Assembly: GCF_015751895.1 (NCBI RefSeq)
Contig: NZ_JADOTZ010000001.1
Span: 496,001-560,000 of the forward strand
DNA length: 64,000 bases
Direction of reading: 5' to 3'
Source: Zhihengliuella flava
GTDB lineage: Bacteria > Actinomycetota > Actinomycetes > Actinomycetales > Micrococcaceae
The notes beneath the pieces are model-generated. The model did no database searches and was not told the DNA's origin. It saw only the letters and a program-made list of their open reading frames with translations. The position numbers were made by a program, and so were the translations under genes. Position 1 is the stretch's first letter; the number at the start of each line of letters is the position of its first letter. Positions 52,405 to 64,000 of the stretch are shown here, one piece after another.

Positions 52405-52941
52405 CTAAACGCGCTGCAACGTATGCACCCGGTGCGGCGCGAGCCGGCTGCGCCCGCCCAAGCCGTCGAGCTCCAAAATGACCCCCACTCCGGCGACCAC
52501 GCCACCGGCGCGCTCAATCAGCCGCACCGCGGCGCCGACCGTGCCACCCGTGGCGAGCACGTCATCGAGAATCAGCACCCGTGACCCGGGGGCGATGTCA
52601 TCCTGGTGCAGTTCGAGCGTGGCGGTCCCGTACTCGAGCAGGTACTCCTCGGCGTGGACCTCACGCGGCAACTTGCCCTTCTTCCGGAGGGTTACCATGC
52701 CCGTCCCCGCCGCATAAGCACCCGCCGCCGCCAGCACGAAGCCGCGTGCTTCCAGACCAGCGATGACGTCATACTCGCCCGCGAAGGGGGCAATGACCTC
52801 ATCGACGATGCGCTTGAGGCCAGCTGCGTCGGCAAAGACCGGAGTCAGGTCCTTGAACGAAATGCCGGGAGATGGATAGTCCGGGACGACGGCGGCCAGC
52901 CGGTCGAGCAGGTCAGTGATGGGCTCTTCTGCAGAATTCAC
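52405..52941 (-). CDS. apt: adenine phosphoribosyltransferase
   Basis: Salvages adenine to AMP with PRPP. The 178-aa type I PRTase has the PRPP motif VLILDDVLATGGT and the adenine-specific YPSPGISFKDLTP and LEARGF blocks. It lies 9 bp after the argH stop, so co-transcription is likely. Confidence 0.96.
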   Translation of the reverse strand: MNSAEEPITDLLDRLAAVVPDYPSPGISFKDLTPVFADAAGLKRIVDEVIAPFAGEYDVIAGLEARGFVLAAAGAYAAGTGMVTLRKKGKLPREVHAEEYLLEYGTATLELHQDDIAPGSRVLILDDVLATGGTVGAAVRLIERAGGVVAGVGVILELDGLGGRSRLAPHRVHTLQRV

Positions 52942-52950
52942 GCGACTACT

Positions 52951-54429
<1,479 letters not shown>

Positions 54430-54467
54430 TCACCGCGCGTCGTGACAATCTCGGCGCGGTTGGAAAC

Positions 54468-54505
54468 TTTATTCATAAGTGTACATAAGTATGCACGGGC
54501 CGCAA
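54468..54505 (-). promoter_or_regulatory. argH promoter with ARG-box-like element
   Basis: TTGCGG (54505-54500), a 16-bp spacer and TACACT (54483-54478) on the minus strand. The spacer and downstream bases hold TGCATACTTATG and CTTATGAATAAAG, matching ARG-box half-sites seen at argC. ArgR repression is likely. Confidence 0.55.
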
Positions 54506-54527
54506 CGCGGCCCATCGCGAACCACGA

Positions 54528-54548
54528 CGACGGCGCGCACCGCCGTCG
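54528..54548 (-). terminator. hairpin after argR
   Basis: cgacggcg (54528-54535) and its complement (54541-54548), 25 bp past the argR stop, embedded in the recurring ACGACGACGGCG sequence. No T-run; it may be a weak terminator that separates argR from argH. Confidence 0.45.
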
Positions 54549-54572
54549 CGCCCTGCCCGAGCGCGGTTCGTA

Positions 54573-55082
54573 CTAGTGGGTATCGGCTAGGGCGAGGAAT
54601 TTCGCGGCGACGTCCTCGCCTCCCGCGGGATCGCGCGTGACGAGCATGATCGTGTCATCGCCGGCGAGCGTGCCGAGGACCTCCGGCAGCACGGAGTGAT
54701 CGATCGCCGAGGCGAGGAAGTTCGCCGCGCCGGGCGGGGTGCGCAGCACCACGATGTTCCCGCTGACCTCAGCGGTGACCAACAGCTCAGCGCAGAGCTT
54801 CGCCAGGCGCGCGTCGAGGACCTCCTGCTTGACGCCGATCTGCGGGCTGCGGTCACCGCCCTCGGCGCGCACCGCATACACCAGTCCCCCGTCGACCCCG
54901 CGCACCCGGATGGCACCCAACTCCACGAGATCCCGGGACAGCGTGGCCTGGGTGACCTGCAGCCCCTCGGCCGCGAGCAGCTGAGCCAGCTCGGCCTGCG
55001 AGCGCACGGCCTCAACGCCGAGGATCGCCTTGATGCGCTCCTGGCGGGCGATTTTCGTGGAGGGCTGGACGGAGGAACTCAT
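54573..55082 (-). CDS. argR: arginine repressor
   Basis: Hexameric arginine-responsive repressor, 169 aa. A winged helix ([38 protein letters not shown]) is followed by a C-terminal oligomerization/arginine-binding domain with [14 protein letters not shown] 55082 overlaps the argF stop by 4 bp; a frame to 55136 has no support. It probably regulates its own operon. Confidence 0.95.
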   Translation of the reverse strand: MSSSVQPSTKIARQERIKAILGVEAVRSQAELAQLLAAEGLQVTQATLSRDLVELGAIRVRGVDGGLVYAVRAEGGDRSPQIGVKQEVLDARLAKLCAELLVTAEVSGNIVVLRTPPGAANFLASAIDHSVLPEVLGTLAGDDTIMLVTRDPAGGEDVAAKFLALADTH

Positions 55083-56044
55083 CGCTCGAGCCCCGCTTCC
55101 ACCCGGGTGGCCTGCCCGGATGCGGCCAGCAACCATGCCATGAGCGCCTTTTGAGCGTGGAGCCGGTTTTCTGCCTCGTCCCAGACGACGGACTGCGGGC
55201 CGTCGATCACGTCGGCAGCGATCTCGAAGCCGCGGTAGGCCGGCAGGCAGTGCAAGACGATCGCCTCAGGAGCGGCCTGGCCCAGAAGGTCTTTGGTGAG
55301 CGCGTAGTCGCCGAAGAGCTTGAGGCGCTCCTCCTTCTCGTCCTCCTGGCCCATCGAGATCCACGTGTCGGTGGCGACGACGTCGGCCCCGTCCACCGCT
55401 GCAGCGGCGTCGGTGGTGACGGTGACCGAGCCACCGGTTTCGGCGGCGCGGGCACGCCCGGCGGCAACGACGTCGTCCGCGGGCAGGTACCCCTCCGGCC
55501 CGGCGAGGCGGACGTGCATGCCAGCGGTCACGCCGGCGAGGAGGTAGGAGGCGGCCATGTTGTTGGCCGCGTCGCCGAGGTAGGTCATGGTCAGGCCGGC
55601 GAGTTGGCCCTTGTGCTCGCGTACGGTGAGCAGGTCGGCGAGCAGCTGGCACGGGTGGTAGTCGTCGGAGAGCGCGTTGATCACCGGGACTGTGGAGTAC
55701 TTGGCCATTTCCTCCAGGCCGGACTGGGCGTACGTGCGCCACACGATCGCCGAGACCATGCGGGAGAAGACGCGCGCCGAATCCGCGTAGGACTCCTTGT
55801 GGCCGATCTGCGACTCCCCCGGGTTGATGATCAGGGGGTTGCCGCCGAGCTCGGCGATGCCGGCGGCGAAGGACACGCGCGTGCGGGTGGACGTCTTATC
55901 GAAGATCACCGCGGCGGTGCGCGGCCCGGCGAGCGGCTGGGCGGCGAAGCGGTCCGCCTTCATGGCCAGGGCCAAGTCCAGGATCTCTGCCTGCTCAGCC
56001 TGCGTGATGTCGGTATCGGCGAGGAAGTGCCTCACGGTTTTCAT
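55079..56044 (-). CDS. argF: ornithine carbamoyltransferase
   Basis: Makes citrulline from ornithine and carbamoyl phosphate; 321 aa. The carbamoyl-phosphate motif STRTRVSF, the ornithine-loop region (SMGQEDE) and [10 protein letters not shown] are present. It overlaps argD and argR by 4 bp. Confidence 0.96.
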   Translation of the reverse strand: MKTVRHFLADTDITQAEQAEILDLALAMKADRFAAQPLAGPRTAAVIFDKTSTRTRVSFAAGIAELGGNPLIINPGESQIGHKESYADSARVFSRMVSAIVWRTYAQSGLEEMAKYSTVPVINALSDDYHPCQLLADLLTVREHKGQLAGLTMTYLGDAANNMAASYLLAGVTAGMHVRLAGPEGYLPADDVVAAGRARAAETGGSVTVTTDAAAAVDGADVVATDTWISMGQEDEKEERLKLFGDYALTKDLLGQAAPEAIVLHCLPAYRGFEIAADVIDGPQSVVWDEAENRLHAQKALMAWLLAASGQATRVEAGLER

Positions 56045-57348
56045 GCTGTCTCCTGTGTTGCGGACGCGTAGATACCGCCGAGGGCGGCGGCGAACGAGCG
56101 CAGCTCGTCCTCGGTCATGATGAGCGGCGGGGCGAGGCGGATCGTCGACGGGCCGGGGGCATTGATGATGTAACCGGCGTCGAGGGCGCGCTGGACGACG
56201 GCGGGCGCGACCGGTTCGGCGAGGTCGAACCCGATGAGCAGGCCGTACTGACGGACTTCGGTCACGAACTCGAGTGCCCCCAGTGCATCGGCCGCGGCGG
56301 CGCCAACGGAGCGGGCGTGGCCCAGCAGTCCCTGCTCCTCGATGACGTGCAGCGTGGCGAGCGCGGCGGCCGTGGCCACCGGGTTGCCGCCGAACGTGGT
56401 GCCATGCTGGCCCGCGGACAAGAGCGACGACGTCGCCTCCCCGAACGTGATGAGTGCACCGATCGGCAGGCCGCCACCAAGGCCCTTCGCCAGGGTCATG
56501 GCGTCCGGCTGCACCGGAGCCGAGGCAAACCAGTCGCCCGTGCGGCCGATCCCCGTCTGCACCTCGTCGAGAATCAGCAGGGCGCCGGCCTCGCGAGTGA
56601 TCTGGCGGGCGGCGGCAAGGTAGCCGTCATCAAAACCGCGCACGCCCGCCTCACCCTGGACGGGCTCGATGAAGACGGCGGCTACCGTGTCGTCGACGGC
56701 GGCCCGGAGCGCGTCGGCGTCCCCGGCGGGGACCCACTCGACGCCGCCCGGCAGCGGCTCGAACGGCTCGCGGTACGCCTGCTTGTGGGTCAGGGCGAGC
56801 GCGCCCATCGAGCGGCCGTGGAACGCGTTTTCAAGCGCAATAATGCGGGTGCGCGGGCTCTCGTCCGTGCCGGCGTGGCGGCGGGCGAGCTTGAACGCGG
56901 CCTCGTTAGCTTCGGTCCCGGAGTTCGCGAAGAACACCTTGGACCCGGCCGGTGCCTCCGCGAGCTGCAGCAGGCGCTCCGCGAGCGCGATCTGCGGCGG
57001 GGAGGTGAAGAAGTTGGACACGTGGCCGAGCGTCGCGAGCTGGCTGGTCACCACCGACGTCAGCAGCGGGTGGGCGTGGCCGAGCGCGTTGACCGCGATG
57101 CCCGCCAACAGGTCCGTGTACTGCTTGCCGTCGGCGTCCCAGACCTTGGTGCCGGAGCCTCGGACCAAGACGCGCTGCGGGGTGCCGAAGACGCCCATGA
57201 GGGACTGGCCGTAACGCGCCAGCAGCTCATTGCCGGCACCACGGCCGACGGGAGTGCCGCCCTCACTCTTCGTCAGCGCGGACAGGCCGGCCAGCGCCTC
57301 CAGCGCGGCGCCGTCGTTCCCGCTGTCATCGGGTGTTACCTCGTTCAT
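56041..57348 (-). CDS. argD: acetylornithine aminotransferase
   Basis: PLP-dependent class III aminotransferase of 435 aa. The PLP lysine is in [14 protein letters not shown], and [12 protein letters not shown] is the cofactor-binding aspartate region. Overlaps argB and argF by 4 bp each. It may also act on succinyldiaminopimelate, as in other bacteria. Confidence 0.95.
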   Translation of the reverse strand: MNEVTPDDSGNDGAALEALAGLSALTKSEGGTPVGRGAGNELLARYGQSLMGVFGTPQRVLVRGSGTKVWDADGKQYTDLLAGIAVNALGHAHPLLTSVVTSQLATLGHVSNFFTSPPQIALAERLLQLAEAPAGSKVFFANSGTEANEAAFKLARRHAGTDESPRTRIIALENAFHGRSMGALALTHKQAYREPFEPLPGGVEWVPAGDADALRAAVDDTVAAVFIEPVQGEAGVRGFDDGYLAAARQITREAGALLILDEVQTGIGRTGDWFASAPVQPDAMTLAKGLGGGLPIGALITFGEATSSLLSAGQHGTTFGGNPVATAAALATLHVIEEQGLLGHARSVGAAAADALGALEFVTEVRQYGLLIGFDLAEPVAPAVVQRALDAGYIINAPGPSTIRLAPPLIMTEDELRSFAAALGGIYASATQETA

Positions 57349-58274
57349 GCGTCGGCCTCCGGATCGGCGTCGGGAACCACCTGCGTGCCGATTCCGGCGG
57401 TGGTGAAGACTTCGAGAAGCATTGAGTGCGGCTGGCGTCCGTCGACGATGGCGGCGCGCCCCACCCCGGCGTCAACCGCCGCGAGGCAGGCCTCCATCTT
57501 GGGGATCATGCCGGATTCGAGGCGCGGCAGCAGGCTGCGCAGCTCGGAGGCCGTCAGCGACGAGACGAGCGAGTCCTGGTCCGGCCAATTCGAGTACAGC
57601 CCCTCGACGTCGGTCAGGACCACGAAGCGGGAGGCGCCGAGCGCTCCGGCAAGCGAGGCGGCGGCGGTGTCTGCGTTGACGTTGAGCACGGCGCCGGTCG
57701 GGTCGCCATCGACGAACTCGGGGGCGATCGAGGAGATCACCGGAATGCGCCCGGCCGAGATGAGGTCCTCGATCTGGCCGGGCTCGACGCCCGTGACCTC
57801 ACCGACCAGGCCGAGGTCCACGGGCTCGCCGTCGACGACCGTGCCGGTGCGGGCCGCGCGAAGCAGCGCGCCGTCCTCGCCGGAGAGGCCGACGGCGTAC
57901 CGGCCGTGCGAGTTAATCAGGCCAACGAGTTCGCGCTGGACCTGACCGGTGAGCACCATGCGGACCACGTCCATCGCCTCCGGCGTCGTCACGCGGAGGC
58001 CGCCGCGGAATTCGGACTCGATCCCCAGTTTGTCCAACATGGAATTGATCTGTGGGCCTCCTCCGTGCACGACGACCGGGTGGATGCCCGCGTGGTGCAA
58101 GAAGACGATGTCCTCGGCGAACGCGCGGCGCAGATCATCATTGATCATGGCGTTGCCGCCGTACTTGATGACCATGGTGGTGCCGGCGAAGCGCTGGATC
58201 CACGGCAAGGCCTCGATGAGGGCTTCGGCCTTGCGCTGGGCGGTCTGATGCTGGTGGGGTGCGGGAGCTTCCAT
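57345..58274 (-). CDS. argB: acetylglutamate kinase
   Basis: Amino-acid kinase of 309 aa with VIKYGGNAM near residue 35, [11 protein letters not shown] and [15 protein letters not shown] at the end. The arginine-sensitive N-terminal helix is present. It is probably the feedback-controlled step. It is 9 bp after argJ. Confidence 0.96.
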   Translation of the reverse strand: MEAPAPHQHQTAQRKAEALIEALPWIQRFAGTTMVIKYGGNAMINDDLRRAFAEDIVFLHHAGIHPVVVHGGGPQINSMLDKLGIESEFRGGLRVTTPEAMDVVRMVLTGQVQRELVGLINSHGRYAVGLSGEDGALLRAARTGTVVDGEPVDLGLVGEVTGVEPGQIEDLISAGRIPVISSIAPEFVDGDPTGAVLNVNADTAAASLAGALGASRFVVLTDVEGLYSNWPDQDSLVSSLTASELRSLLPRLESGMIPKMEACLAAVDAGVGRAAIVDGRQPHSMLLEVFTTAGIGTQVVPDADPEADA

Positions 58275-58283
58275 GCTGATTCC

Positions 58284-60566
<2,283 letters not shown>

Positions 60567-60673
60567 CCATGTCTTTCATGACACTGCACGCCACACGCGG
60601 CGCGGCAGGGTCACCGTGGACCATAGACTGAGGCCGCGCCGTACGCCCGCTCAGCGAAGGAACAGGAGTCACC

Positions 60674-61651
60674 ATGCCATCCACCGCGCACTACGCCGTT
60701 CACGCCCCCACGCCCGGCGGGCCCGAGGTCCTGACGCGCACAGAGATTCAGGCCCCGACCCCGGGCCCCGGGGAAATCGCCCTCGCCGTTGCCGCCGTGG
60801 GCGTCAACTTCATCGAGACCTACCAGCGCAGCGGCGTCTACCCCGTCGACTTCCCGTTCACCCCGGGGACCGAGGCCGCCGGCACGGTCTCGGCGGTCGG
60901 CGAGGGCGTCACGCGCTTCGCGGTTGGCGACCGCGTCGCCACGGCCGAGGGCATCGGAACGTACGCCACCGCCGTCGTGCTGGACGCCGAACGGGCCGTC
61001 CCCGTCCCGGATTCCGTTCCGGACGACGTCGCCGCGGCCGTCGCTCTGCAAGGGTTCACCGCTCACTACCTCGTCAACTCCAGCTACCGGGTGCATGAGG
61101 GCGACATCATCCTGACCTACGCCGGGGCCGGCGGCGTCGGCGGGCTGCTCACCCAGCTCCTGAAACTGCGCGGTGCGACGGTCATCACCACCGCGTCCAC
61201 CGAGGCGAAGGCCGAACTGGCCCGCGAGGCGGGCGCCGATTACGTGGTGGGGTACGACGACGTGGCCGCCACAGTTGCCTCGGTCACCGGCGGGCGCGGC
61301 GTAGACGCGGTCTACGACGGCATTGGCCAAGACACCTTTGACGGCTCGCTGGCCGCGCTGAGGACGCGCGGCACGCTGGTGCTCTTCGGCGGCGCGTCCG
61401 GACAAGTCCCGCCCGTGGACTTACAACGCTTGAATGCGGCGGGCTCCGTCTTCGTCACTCGCCCGAAGCTCGCGGACCACCTACTGGACGCCGAGGAACG
61501 GGCGTGGCGGGCCCGGGAAATCTTCGGTCTCGTCGCGTCCGGAGACCTGACGGTACGCATCGGGGCGACCTTCCCGCTGGCCGAGGCAGGGCGCGCCCAC
61601 GCCGATCTGGAAGCGCGCCGGACCACTGGCAAGCTTCTGCTGCTGCCGTAG
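60674..61651 (+). CDS. NADPH:quinone oxidoreductase (zeta-crystallin family)
   Basis: A 325-aa zinc-free MDR enzyme. It has GVNFIETYQRSGVYP, the nucleotide-binding AGAGGVGGLLTQL and a terminal GKLLLLP, typical of bacterial QOR (QorA type). It reduces quinones or enones with NADPH in the cytoplasm. ATG 60674 follows AGGAG by 5 nt. Single gene, divergent from argC. Confidence 0.93.
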   Translation: MPSTAHYAVHAPTPGGPEVLTRTEIQAPTPGPGEIALAVAAVGVNFIETYQRSGVYPVDFPFTPGTEAAGTVSAVGEGVTRFAVGDRVATAEGIGTYATAVVLDAERAVPVPDSVPDDVAAAVALQGFTAHYLVNSSYRVHEGDIILTYAGAGGVGGLLTQLLKLRGATVITTASTEAKAELAREAGADYVVGYDDVAATVASVTGGRGVDAVYDGIGQDTFDGSLAALRTRGTLVLFGGASGQVPPVDLQRLNAAGSVFVTRPKLADHLLDAEERAWRAREIFGLVASGDLTVRIGATFPLAEAGRAHADLEARRTTGKLLLLP

Positions 61652-61702
61652 GCGCCCCACCGCGATTGCGGGCGAGGCCGCCTAGCCCGGTGGCGAGTGG
61701 CG

Positions 61703-62494
61703 CTAGTTCGGGGACAGTACCACACCGGCGCGCAGGGAGGGAAGGGCGTGAGCCTCAGCTTCGGTGCCGACCGCGGCGATGCGCGTGCCCAACGCGCCGA
61801 GGCTGCCCGCCCATTCGCGGAAACGCTCCCCCGCCCCGTCGCGCCCGGGACCCCAATCCACGGGATCTTCCCGCTCGGCAGCGGCGGGCGGTACCTCCCG
61901 ATGATGCGGCGCCGGCACCATCCCGTGACCCACGGCTTTGCCACGGGCCTCAATGAGGGCCCACCGGCGGGCCGCCTCACGCGCACGCAGCGCGTCCGGC
62001 AGCAGCCGCAGCAACGCCACCTGACGATCGTCGAAAATTCCCTGCCACTCGTCGATGGGTGCACAGACGTCGACGCCCAAAACACGGTCCCCAGGTGCCA
62101 CGCCGACCAGGAGCCACCCCTGGGTGAGTCCCGACGCGACCCGCGTCGGCCCGCCAGCGCCTGACGCTACGGGGACATCCACGCGGGAATAGCTCAGGCT
62201 CAACGGCAGGGTCTCCGAATCCCACCGCACCAGCGGCTGGCCATGTGCGCTGGGGCCGCACCGCGGGCACCGTCCGGCGAGCTCGATCCGGCCCGGATCA
62301 GCGACCGCAGCGGCGCCCAGATGCGCGGCAAGAGCGAACCGGACTCCTAGGCGACCCGCCAGAAACCGCGCCCGGGACGCGCCGTCGTCGTAGGCGGCGG
62401 CCCGCTCGGCTTCTGCCGGCGAGAGCCACGCCTCGGGCAAGCCCGCGCCGAGTGAAAGGGGCACGGCGATCAAGGTGGCCTCGGGCGTCGTCAC
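61703..62494 (-). CDS. 4'-phosphopantetheinyl transferase, Sfp type
   Basis: A 263-aa enzyme that activates carrier proteins with the CoA phosphopantetheine arm. The magnesium motif is in VLGVDVCAP and the late signature reads WALIEARGKAVG, matching WxxxEAxxKA. An upstream CPRCG...HGQP block is typical of the Sfp group. No PKS or NRPS gene is nearby, so fatty acid synthase or siderophore carriers are possible clients. The C-terminus beyond residue 200 is not clearly conserved. Start is the codon at 62494. Confidence 0.85.
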   Translation of the reverse strand: MTTPEATLIAVPLSLGAGLPEAWLSPAEAERAAAYDDGASRARFLAGRLGVRFALAAHLGAAAVADPGRIELAGRCPRCGPSAHGQPLVRWDSETLPLSLSYSRVDVPVASGAGGPTRVASGLTQGWLLVGVAPGDRVLGVDVCAPIDEWQGIFDDRQVALLRLLPDALRAREAARRWALIEARGKAVGHGMVPAPHHREVPPAAAEREDPVDWGPGRDGAGERFREWAGSLGALGTRIAAVGTEAEAHALPSLRAGVVLSPN

Positions 62495-62503
62495 GGTTTC
62501 TCC

Positions 62504-62992
62504 CTACCGCCCGGCGGCAGGCCCGTCCCGATCGGAAATGTCGGCAAGGGTGGCCCCAAAATGGGCGACGACGTCGTCCGCGGCCAGGCTCATGCCAGCA
62601 CCGTGCGCGCCAGCCCCGAGGGAAATCGTGCGCCCCGCGATGAACGCGTCCGCAATCACGGGCAACGGAGTGAGCGTGCCGAAGGGCGTGATGGTGCCGC
62701 GTTCGTACCCCGTCACGCGCTGCGCCTCGGCCGCGTCCGGCATCGACAGGCGGTTCGTCCCCAGCACAGCCCGCAGCTTGGGCCAAGAAAACGTGCGATC
62801 CCCCGGCACCAAGACGAGGACGTAGTCGTCCTCGCCGCGGCGCACCACGAGCGTCTTGATGAGGTCTCGCGGTTCAACGCCCCGGGCAGCCGCTGCCTCG
62901 GCGATGTTCGCCACGCGTCCGTGGCGCGTCGTCGTCACCTCGAGGCCGGCCGCGCGGGCCGCGGCGACGGCTGGTGTGTCCACGTCGGTCAT
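62504..62992 (-). CDS. YbaK/EbsC-type aminoacyl-tRNA deacylase
   Basis: A 162-aa protein of the YbaK/ProX editing family. The family lysine is in LIKTLVVRR, with GTITPFG and GAGAHGAGMSLA blocks near the end. Relatives hydrolyse mischarged tRNA, mostly Cys- or Ala-tRNA-Pro. Stands 9 bp before the PPTase gene on the same strand. Confidence 0.9.
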   Translation of the reverse strand: MTDVDTPAVAAARAAGLEVTTTRHGRVANIAEAAAARGVEPRDLIKTLVVRRGEDDYVLVLVPGDRTFSWPKLRAVLGTNRLSMPDAAEAQRVTGYERGTITPFGTLTPLPVIADAFIAGRTISLGAGAHGAGMSLAADDVVAHFGATLADISDRDGPAAGR

Positions 62993-63040
62993 GGCCTCAT
63001 CCTACGGCGGGCCCGGTCCTGCCGCAGCCCTGAGGCACGA

Positions 63041-63086
63041 ACGACGACGGCGCCCGTGCCACCGGGGAGGTGGACCGGGCGCCGTG
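63041..63086 (-). terminator. hairpin after pheT
   Basis: Outer arms acggcgcccg (63048-63057) and cgggcgccgt (63077-63086), with an inner ccacc/ggtgg stem. Another member of the ACGACGACGGCG family, 23 bp past the pheT stop. No clear T-run. Confidence 0.55.
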
Positions 63087-63108
63087 GCGCCGGGGACGGG
63101 ACGGGCCC

Positions 63109-64000
63109 CTAGCGCTGAACCGCCCCGTGGCGCTCGGCGGCCAGACGGACGGCGGACTCGCGTGCGGCGGAGGCCTCGTCGGCGGTCAGCGTCCGGTCCT
63201 CCGCGCGGAAGCGCAGCCCGAAGGCCAGCGACTTCTTGCCATCCTCGATGCCGGTGCCCGAATAGACGTCGAACAAGTGGACGTCTTCCAGCAGCTCGCC
63301 GGCGCCTTCGCGCAGGGTCTGCAGCACCTCGTCGGCCACGGTGTCCGCGGCGACCACGAGGGCCACGTCCTGCGTGGAGACCGGGAACGTGGAGATCGGC
63401 TGGGCGACGATCACGTCGGCTGCAGCCTCCATGACGGCCTCGAGGTTGAGCTCGAACGCGGCCGTGCGCTCCGGCAGGTCCTGCTCCTTGAGCAGGTGCG
63501 GGTGCAGCTCGCCGGCGAAGCCGACGAGTGCGCCGTTGCGCAGTTCCAGCCGCGCGGTACGGCCCGGGTGGAACGCCTGGTGCTGGCCCTGCGCCACCAG
63601 CAGATCGACGCCGAGCAACTCGGCGACGGTGCGGGCGGCGCCCAGCGCGTCGGACCATTCCCACACCCGCGGGGCGAACCCGGCGGCCGGCTGGGCCTCG
63701 CGGCCGGTCAGCACAGCGCCGACGTGCCACGGCTGGTTCGGGATGCCCGCGTACAGCTCGTCGAGCACCTCGTCGGCCGGCTTCGCGCCGAGCGGCGGCA
63801 GGACGGCGGAACCGAGCTGCTCGCCCGGCTCGAACACGAGGCCTGCTTCATACAGCGCCAGATCGCGGAAGCCGCGCGCGTGGTTGCGCTTGGCGGCCTC
63901 CAGCAGGCCCGGTAGCAGGGAGCGGCGCAGGTAACCGAACTCGGAGGAGATCGGGTTCGCCAGCTGGACCGCGGCGACTTTCTGCCCCTCCTCGGCCGTC
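63109..64000 (-). CDS. pheT: phenylalanyl-tRNA synthetase beta subunit (5' end outside window)
   Basis: The frame is open to the right edge, so only about the last 296 residues are present. VQLANPISSEFGYLRRSLLP at the window edge is a conserved core block of PheT. The end is the ferredoxin-fold anticodon-binding (FDX-ACB) domain (FPVSTQDVALVV, HLFDVYSGTGIEDGKKSLAF). pheT upstream of argC matches the mycobacterial order, with qor, the PPTase and YbaK genes inserted here. Confidence 0.95.
   Translation of the reverse strand, partial: TAEEGQKVAAVQLANPISSEFGYLRRSLLPGLLEAAKRNHARGFRDLALYEAGLVFEPGEQLGSAVLPPLGAKPADEVLDELYAGIPNQPWHVGAVLTGREAQPAAGFAPRVWEWSDALGAARTVAELLGVDLLVAQGQHQAFHPGRTARLELRNGALVGFAGELHPHLLKEQDLPERTAAFELNLEAVMEAAADVIVAQPISTFPVSTQDVALVVAADTVADEVLQTLREGAGELLEDVHLFDVYSGTGIEDGKKSLAFGLRFRAEDRTLTADEASAARESAVRLAAERHGAVQR

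Overview
The window is a 64 kb piece of a high-GC actinobacterial chromosome. Its gene order follows the Mycobacterium/Corynebacterium backbone: garA-ftsR-DUF151-merR, parA-scpA-scpB-rluB-tyrA-cmk-der, tlyA-nadK-recN-pyrG-nudix-xerD, and pheT-argCJBDFR. The rRNA spacers carry no tRNAs. This fits Micrococcales, most likely Micrococcaceae. Genus was not resolved by eye. I saw no phage, insertion sequence or CRISPR array.

Layout. (1) 1-8.6 kb: a truncated PASTA kinase (PknL-like), a small membrane protein, class II DAHP synthase, a PlsC-type acyltransferase, an esterase, a FadD15-type acyl-CoA synthetase and an orphan MinD-like ATPase with a disordered N-terminus. (2) 8.7-17.4 kb: pyruvate carboxylase, a second orphan ParA-like ATPase, the garA/ftsR/DUF151/MerR cluster, an AI-2E-family membrane protein and tRNA-Pro(GGG). 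(3) 17.5-24.4 kb: der, cmk, tyrA, a 23S pseudouridine synthase, scpB, scpA and parA, all on the minus strand. (4) 24.6-32.7 kb: a metabolic insert with dctA, a divergent CitA/CitB-type two-component system, and a GntR-controlled propionate (2-methylcitrate) operon prpDBC. (5) 32.8-42.2 kb: xerD, nudix, pyrG, recN, nadK, tlyA, a 71-aa protein, a HAD phosphatase and a TPR protein, all minus. (6) 42.4-48.5 kb: one rrn operon (16S-23S-5S, minus) with its promoter, boxA leader, spacers and terminator. (7) 48.6-54.4 kb: tyrS, a HelD-type helicase, apt and argH. (8) 54.5-64 kb: argR-argF-argD-argB-argJ-argC, a quinone oxidoreductase, a 4'-phosphopantetheinyl transferase, a YbaK-type deacylase and the 3' part of pheT.

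How it works together. The arginine genes form a tightly overlapping operon (4-bp start/stop overlaps) from a promoter with two ARG-box-like palindromes. argH has its own promoter with a related element, and argG is absent from its usual place between argR and argH. The kinase and GarA, which carries an ETT phosphosite motif, are plausible parts of the actinobacterial circuit that sets 2-oxoglutarate flux. pyc and the dicarboxylate/propionate insert feed the same part of central metabolism. Chromosome maintenance is dense: ParA, ScpA/B, XerD, RecN and two further ParA/MinD-like ATPases of unknown role.

The window is mostly ordinary core genome and I did not find a clear new defence or biosynthetic system. 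The observations most worth checking are the two orphan ParA/MinD ATPases (one followed by a parS-like palindrome), a SoxR-box-like palindrome in front of the second MerR gene, a recurring ACGACGGCG hairpin family, and a 34-nt complementary pair flanking the 23S gene that includes a boxA.
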